A program made the translations under genes and the position numbers. From 40CM-4-65-16 sp035279785 (GTDB lineage: Bacteria; Chloroflexota; Dormibacteria; Dormibacterales; Dormibacteraceae), in NCBI GenBank assembly GCA_035279785.1, contig DATEHC010000132.1, forward strand, positions 1 through 19,171: a DNA stretch of 19,171 bases, given 5' to 3'. Positions 15,722 through 19,171 of the stretch are shown here, in pieces (the stretch's first letter is position 1; every line of letters starts with the position of its first letter). The notes beneath the pieces were generated by a model. It saw only the letters and a list, made by a program, of their open reading frames with translations, was not told the DNA's origin and did no database searches.

Positions 15722-16506
15722 CAGGCGACCTCCTGTGGTGTGGTCTCTTCGGCGTGACCCCATTCCGCGTAGCCGGTCTTCTCGAGCCGCGCCGCGACCT
15801 CAGGGCCGCCCGACAGCACGAAGTTGCCGTCGACCAGCACGTGGACGAAATCGGGCTTGATGAACTCGAGGATGCGCGTGTAATGGGTGATGATCAGCAC
15901 TCCGAGGTTCGGGCCGCGCATGCGGTTGACCTCCTCGGCCACGTACTTGATCGAGTCGATGTCGAGCCCGGAGTCGGTCTCGTCGAGGATCGCGATCTCC
16001 GGCTTCAACACCGCCATCTGCAGGATCTCGGCGCGCTTCTTCTCACCGCCGGAGAACCCGTCGTTGATGTACCGCGACAGGAACGAGTCGTCCATGTGCA
16101 AGACCTTCAGCTCGTCCTTGAGAAGCGCGCGGAACTCTTTCGGCGTGACCTGCTTGGACTTGTCCTTGCCGTCGTAACCGCGCTTGCTGTTCAGCGCGGT
16201 GCGGAGAAAGTTGGCCATCGAGATACCAGGCACGACGACGGGGTACTGCAGCGCGAGGAACATGCCCAGGCGCGCGCGCTCGTCGGGCTCGAGCTCGAGG
16301 ACGTTCTGGCCCTTGAAGAGGACCTCGCCGCCCTCCACCGTGTAGCCGGGGTGCCCCATCAGCGTGTGGGACAGCGTCGACTTGCCCGAACCGTTCGGGC
16401 CCATCACGGCGTGGACCTCGCCCTTGTTGATGCCCAGCGAGATGCCCTTGAGGATCTGCCGTCCTTCGACGCTCGCGCGCAGGTCTTTGATCTCGAAATC
16501 AGCCAA
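15721..16506 (-). CDS. sufC: SufC, ABC-type ATPase of the SufBCD complex
   Basis: A 261-residue soluble ABC ATPase that drives conformational change in SufB-SufD during cluster assembly. It has Walker A GPNGSGKST (36-44), signature FSGGEKKR (151-158), Walker B AILDETDSGLD with the glutamate after the D (ETDSGLD is typical of SufC), and the switch histidine in ITHY (~208). TTG 16506 was chosen because AGGAG stands 7 nt upstream and the protein then begins MADFEIKDL, normal for SufC. It lies 10 bp after the sufR stop; its ribosome site overlaps that stop codon. Confidence 0.96.
   Translation of the reverse strand: MADFEIKDLRASVEGRQILKGISLGINKGEVHAVMGPNGSGKSTLSHTLMGHPGYTVEGGEVLFKGQNVLELEPDERARLGMFLALQYPVVVPGISMANFLRTALNSKRGYDGKDKSKQVTPKEFRALLKDELKVLHMDDSFLSRYINDGFSGGEKKRAEILQMAVLKPEIAILDETDSGLDIDSIKYVAEEVNRMRGPNLGVLIITHYTRILEFIKPDFVHVLVDGNFVLSGGPEVAARLEKTGYAEWGHAEETTPQEVA
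15729..15734 (-). promoter_or_regulatory. sufB: Shine-Dalgarno of sufB
   Basis: AGGAGG on the minus strand ends 7 nt before ATG 15721, inside the 3' end of sufC. It fixes the sufB start and rejects the longer frame reaching 15763. Confidence 0.75.
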
Positions 16507-16513
16507 CTCTCTT

Positions 16514-16518
16514 CTCCT
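16514..16518 (-). promoter_or_regulatory. sufC: Shine-Dalgarno deciding the sufC TTG start
   Basis: AGGAG on the minus strand ends 7 nt before TTG 16506 and overlaps the sufR TAG stop (16517-16519), so termination on sufR may feed initiation on sufC. Confidence 0.7.
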
Positions 16519-17152
16519 AATTGCCAGTGCGCCCTGCGCGCGCCCGGCGCTCCTTTGGGATGACATAAGTGCAGTCGTCCGCGGCCTCGGCCATCCAGGT
16601 CGTTCGCGCCACATCGGTGCCCAGGAGCCGCTCGTACATCTGCTGCTCGTTGACGCACGGCAACCCGGTGCGGGACGCCACGTCCTGGATGGGGCAGTTG
16701 CAGTGGCGGATTGCAAGCGCCCCCTCACCCAGGTCGACCACCTCGGCCATGTGACCGTGCTCGGACGCGAGCCGGGCCAGCTCGCGAACGCGCGATTCAA
16801 AGTCTAGGCCCGCGAGTTTGGGGGCGTACTCGGCCTCGAGGCGGGCGGCGCGCTTCTCGAAGAACTCCTTCAACTGCTCGTTGGACATGAACTCGACGAG
16901 CTCGCCGGTCAGCTCGCGATGGCCGTCGGGGAAGTTCGCCGCGGCGGCGGCGGTCAGGCGGTAGACGTGCTCGGGGCGACCGGGACCGTGGGCCGCGTCG
17001 GCGTTCATCGTCACCTGGCCGGACGCTTCCAGGCCCTCGAGGTGGCGGAGCGCGCCCTGCTTCGAGACCTCGAGATGGGTCGCGATCTCGCCTAGAGTTG
17101 CGTGACCGCGTGTCTTGAGGAAGGCGAGGATGACCCCGCGCTTGGACTCCAC
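16517..17152 (-). CDS. sufR: SufR-type Fe-S-sensing transcriptional repressor
   Basis: A 211-residue regulator with an N-terminal winged helix (residues ~5-66; recognition region around 29-43, VSKQGALRHLEGL), a helical middle, and a cysteine-rich C-terminal part. Cysteines are C151, C153 (HCNCP), C166 and C194. C153-X12-C166 matches the spacing known in SufR proteins, which bind an Fe-S cluster and repress suf genes when clusters are sufficient. It heads the suf operon, as in actinobacteria and cyanobacteria. GTG 17152 has no Shine-Dalgarno; TAAAAT lies 7 nt upstream, which suggests a leaderless mRNA. A CAAC-N6-GTTG palindrome at 17172-17191 overlaps the expected -35 region, so autorepression is likely. 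Confidence 0.93.
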   Translation of the reverse strand: MESKRGVILAFLKTRGHATLGEIATHLEVSKQGALRHLEGLEASGQVTMNADAAHGPGRPEHVYRLTAAAAANFPDGHRELTGELVEFMSNEQLKEFFEKRAARLEAEYAPKLAGLDFESRVRELARLASEHGHMAEVVDLGEGALAIRHCNCPIQDVASRTGLPCVNEQQMYERLLGTDVARTTWMAEAADDCTYVIPKERRARAGRTGN

Positions 17153-17159
17153 GAGATCG

Positions 17160-17165
17160 ATTTTA
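17160..17165 (-). promoter_or_regulatory. Likely -10 element of the suf operon
   Basis: TAAAAT on the minus strand ends 7 nt before the sufR GTG, so transcription would begin at or next to the start codon. No good TTGACA-like -35 is seen; the SufR-type palindrome occupies that area. Confidence 0.5.
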
Positions 17166-17171
17166 GGAGTT

Positions 17172-17191
17172 TTTCAACAACGGCGTTGAAA
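17172..17191. promoter_or_regulatory. Predicted SufR operator (CAAC-N6-GTTG palindrome)
   Basis: TTTCAAC (17172-17178), a 6-base spacer AACGGC, and GTTGAAA (17185-17191) form a perfect 7-6-7 inverted repeat. Its core is CAAC-N6-GTTG, the operator form described for cyanobacterial SufR. It is 6 bp upstream of the sufR -10 candidate on the minus strand and overlaps the proposed TTG start of the divergent MFS gene, so one site could control both directions. Confidence 0.75.
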
Positions 17192-18349
17192 TACCCGGCG
17201 GGCATCCGAGACCGTGTCCTCCTGCTGGCTGCCCGCGGGCTCCGGGCTTTCGGCTTCGGCTTCTCCGCCGTGCTCGTGGGGCTGCACCTCGAGCGCGCCG
17301 GGCTTTCGGCCGTTGCCATCGGCTTGACCCTGAGCATCGGCCTCGCCGCCGCCTCGCTCACCGGGTTGGCGTCGGCGGCCGCTGCGGCCCGCATCGGCAG
17401 GAGGCGGACCCTGGCGTTGACCGGCGGCCTGATGGCCCTCACTGGCTTGGATCTCGCGCTCGGTCGGAGCCCGATTCTCCTGGTCCTGTCTGGCGTCACG
17501 GGAATGCTCGGCGCGGCGAGTGTCGACTACGGGCCGTTCTCGTCGGTGGAGCAGGCCGTGCTCGCCGAGACCGCGACGCCTCCGGCGCGAAATCGCGCCT
17601 TTGCGCGCTACTCGCTGACGGGCGGGCTCTTCAGCGCCGGGGGAGGGATCTCGGCCGGCCTGGTTTCGTCTACCAGTGCGTACTTCCTTTTCTATGCAGC
17701 GCTCGGAGTCGCGACAGCGGTGCTCCCGCTGATCATGTCGGCGCAGGTCGAGGGCGAGCCGTCGAGGGTCGTCTTCGGCTCCTTCCGCCCACTGGCCGGC
17801 CTCGCCGCGTTGTTCGCGCTCGACTCGCTCGGAGGCGGGCTGGTCGCGAACGCAGTGATCGCGTACTGGCTGCACGTGCGGTTTGGCGTGGCCGCCCAGT
17901 CGCTGGGACCGGTCTTCGCGGGCGTCGCGATCCTGCAGTCGTTCTCGTACGAGGTCTCCGGCCGCCTGGCCGATCGCTTCGGGCTGATCAACACGATGGT
18001 TTTCACCCACCTCCCGAGCAACCTCCTGCTTCTGCTCGTTCCGTTCAGCCCGACGTTCGGATGGGCGGTCGCGATCCTGTTCGCTCGCTTCGCGCTGTCG
18101 CAGATGGACGTGCCCGCGCGCCAGGCGTACGTCGTCTCGATCGTTCCGCCCGCCGAGAGGGCGGGCGCTGTCGCCATGACCGGAGCAGTTCGCGGCGTGG
18201 CGATGTCGCTTGGGCCTGTGGTCTCGGGCGCCGCGATCGGGCTCGCGGCGTTTGGCGTGCCTTTCTTCGCGGGCGGCGGGTTGAAGTCGGTGTACGACCT
18301 CGGGCTGTATGCGGGCTTCCGCAACCGCCGGGCCGCGCACGAGACTTAG
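17186..18349 (+). CDS. MFS transporter, substrate unknown
   Basis: A 387-residue major facilitator superfamily protein with about 10-12 hydrophobic helices. The loop after helix 2 has the basic AARIGRRRTLAL signature, and the matching loop in the second half reads SGRLADRFGL. A SQMDVPARQAYVVSIVPPAERAGAV segment near the tenth helix is common in drug or small-molecule efflux-type MFS proteins; substrate is unknown. The start is uncertain. TTG 17186 places the first helix about 10 residues in, but its AGGAG is 16 nt away and the codon lies in the operator palindrome. GTG 17102 would overlap sufR by 51 bp and adds an acidic, unconvincing extension. Divergence from sufR across the palindrome suggests possible SufR control and a link to iron or sulfur stress. 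Confidence 0.82.
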   Translation: MKYPAGIRDRVLLLAARGLRAFGFGFSAVLVGLHLERAGLSAVAIGLTLSIGLAAASLTGLASAAAAARIGRRRTLALTGGLMALTGLDLALGRSPILLVLSGVTGMLGAASVDYGPFSSVEQAVLAETATPPARNRAFARYSLTGGLFSAGGGISAGLVSSTSAYFLFYAALGVATAVLPLIMSAQVEGEPSRVVFGSFRPLAGLAALFALDSLGGGLVANAVIAYWLHVRFGVAAQSLGPVFAGVAILQSFSYEVSGRLADRFGLINTMVFTHLPSNLLLLLVPFSPTFGWAVAILFARFALSQMDVPARQAYVVSIVPPAERAGAVAMTGAVRGVAMSLGPVVSGAAIGLAAFGVPFFAGGGLKSVYDLGLYAGFRNRRAAHET

Positions 18350-18353
18350 CCAC

Positions 18354-18860
18354 GTGGAAGAGCTGGAGGCCGCCGAGATCGAGCGCCGGATCGCCGCCAT
18401 TCGCGAGCGCATGCGGCCCCTCGAACGCGAGCTGGCGACACTGCGCGGCGATCGCGACCTACTGCTGACCGAGCAGCGTCGCCGCACCCGCCTCACCGAC
18501 CGGACGCGCCGGTCGGACCTGAAAGCCGCAATGCGCTCGGGTCAATTCCCGACCGTCGCCGAGCTGGTGGCATCTTCCGACGGCGGCTCGCTGGACGATT
18601 ACGTCTTCAACCTCAAAACGGGGGGCCAGGTGCGGCTCGGGTTCCCCGGCGCTCGAAGTCAGTCCCTGACCTTCACCGACGGCGTCCAGACCGCCACCGC
18701 CGGCGACCTGGCGCGAGCAGCCGAGCTGTACGCCGCCGGATGGGAGCTGGGCAGCCCTGGGAAACCGGGCGTTCGGGTTCATCTCGCGGGCACCCGCCAG
18801 GAGCGCTTGGTGCCTTCTGAGGAGGTGTATGCTCGCCCCGGCGAGCGGGCCACGGGGTGA
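18354..18860 (+). CDS. Unknown protein with N-terminal coiled coil
   Basis: A 168-residue protein I do not recognise. Residues ~1-50 are highly charged and heptad-like (VEELEAAEIERRIAAIRERM), predicting a coiled coil; the rest looks like a small globular domain with DDYVFNLKTGGQVRLGF and a C-terminal region rich in Gly, Arg and Glu. There is no signal peptide or membrane segment. GTG 18354 is 4 bp after the MFS stop, so the two genes are probably cotranscribed. No clear Shine-Dalgarno is present. Codon use looks like that of its neighbours. Confidence 0.72.
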   Translation: MEELEAAEIERRIAAIRERMRPLERELATLRGDRDLLLTEQRRRTRLTDRTRRSDLKAAMRSGQFPTVAELVASSDGGSLDDYVFNLKTGGQVRLGFPGARSQSLTFTDGVQTATAGDLARAAELYAAGWELGSPGKPGVRVHLAGTRQERLVPSEEVYARPGERATG

Positions 18861-18902
18861 GGTCGTTTATAGCGACATGCGAAACGATCGCCCGCGGCTG
18901 CT

Positions 18903-19171
18903 GTGATCGCAGTCGAGCAGAAGCTGCCGGCTGCTTCGGAGGAAGCGCGCCCAGCCGCTGATCCGGTCCCGGTCCGACGTTCGCGCATACGGCACCGCCA
19001 CGTCTGGACCTCTCGGTTGTCGGCGCTGATCCTGACGGTCGCGATCCTCACCTCCTTGGGGGGAGGCGGCCTTCTCGACCTCGGCGGCGCCTACGTCCTC
19101 CAGGCGAAGGCGCAGGGGCTGCACGACCGGTGGGATTCGATGCGCGCGGCGGGCATACCGGACGCCGACCT
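18903..19171 (+). CDS. N-terminus of a single-pass membrane-anchored protein (partial)
   Basis: An open frame of 89 residues running off the window end. It has a basic juxtamembrane stretch (VRRSRIRHRHVWTSR, ~30-44), then one hydrophobic helix (LSALILTVAILTSLGGGGLLDLGG, split over ~45-68), then a charged segment (QAKAQGLHDRWDSMR) that would lie outside the cell. The arrangement fits an exported, N-terminally anchored enzyme or sensor, but no domain is visible yet. GTG 18903 is the only start after the in-frame TAG at 18869; no Shine-Dalgarno is seen. It lies 42 bp after the coiled-coil gene; a TATAG-like element sits in that gap. Confidence 0.6.
   Translation, partial: MIAVEQKLPAASEEARPAADPVPVRRSRIRHRHVWTSRLSALILTVAILTSLGGGGLLDLGGAYVLQAKAQGLHDRWDSMRAAGIPDAD

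Noticed and set aside
14501..15757. Plus-strand open frame (418 codons) opposite sufB
   Set aside because: Shadow of sufB; no recognisable motif and no ribosome binding site.
17102..17185. MFS start at GTG 17102
   Set aside because: It would overlap the sufR winged-helix coding region by 51 bp and adds a non-conserved-looking acidic stretch. The TTG at 17186 is preferred, though with limited confidence.

Overview
The window is GC-rich bacterial chromosome, almost fully coding, with frequent GTG and TTG starts and tight gene overlaps. No mobile element, CRISPR array, rRNA or tRNA was seen. The combination of a SufR-type regulator, SufC-SufB-SufD, a Rieske ferredoxin, SufS, SufU and SufT in one operon, with AftB-like and GT87-like membrane glycosyltransferases nearby, points to a high-GC terrabacterial lineage (Chloroflexota/Dormibacterota-like or Actinomycetota-like). 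This placement is inference only.

Layout. (1) 1-2768: two divergent polytopic membrane proteins of GT-C type, a GT87/DUF2029-like one (minus strand, cut by the window edge) and an AftB-like one (plus strand). (2) 2778-9760, minus strand: a five-gene operon read citrate synthase B, citrate synthase A, dihydrolipoamide dehydrogenase (E3), fused alpha-beta E1, lipoyl acyltransferase E2. It makes acyl-CoA from a 2-oxo acid and condenses acyl-CoA with oxaloacetate. (3) 9788-10327, plus strand: a small unknown membrane protein. (4) 10335-17152, minus strand: a nine-gene iron-sulfur operon read sufR, sufC, sufB, sufD, Rieske ferredoxin, sufS, sufU, rhodanese, sufT. (5) 17186-19171, plus strand: an MFS transporter, an unknown coiled-coil protein, and the start of a membrane-anchored protein.

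The genes in (4) form a complete SUF assembly pathway: SufS and SufU mobilise and relay sulfur, SufBC2D is the scaffold, SufT is a maturation factor, and SufR presumably senses cluster status. The sufR/MFS intergenic region holds a perfect palindrome with CAAC-N6-GTTG at its core, the operator pattern described for cyanobacterial SufR. It lies just upstream of a -10-like hexamer, so autorepression is likely. Both lipoate synthesis and respiration depend on Fe-S clusters, so (2) and (4) may be linked physiologically, but nothing in the sequence shows shared control.

The most unusual structure is a ~187-bp imperfect palindrome at 14129-14315. It fills the whole gap between the sufB stop and the sufD start, inside an operon whose other junctions are 1-12 bp or overlaps. 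It could be a domesticated MITE/REP-like insertion or an RNA element that sets sufCB versus sufD expression. Other points of interest are a catalytic Asp-to-Glu change in one of two tandem citrate synthases, a SufU scaffold that lacks the usual SufU insertion, and SD-less GTG starts placed just after TANNNT hexamers, which suggests leaderless mRNAs.
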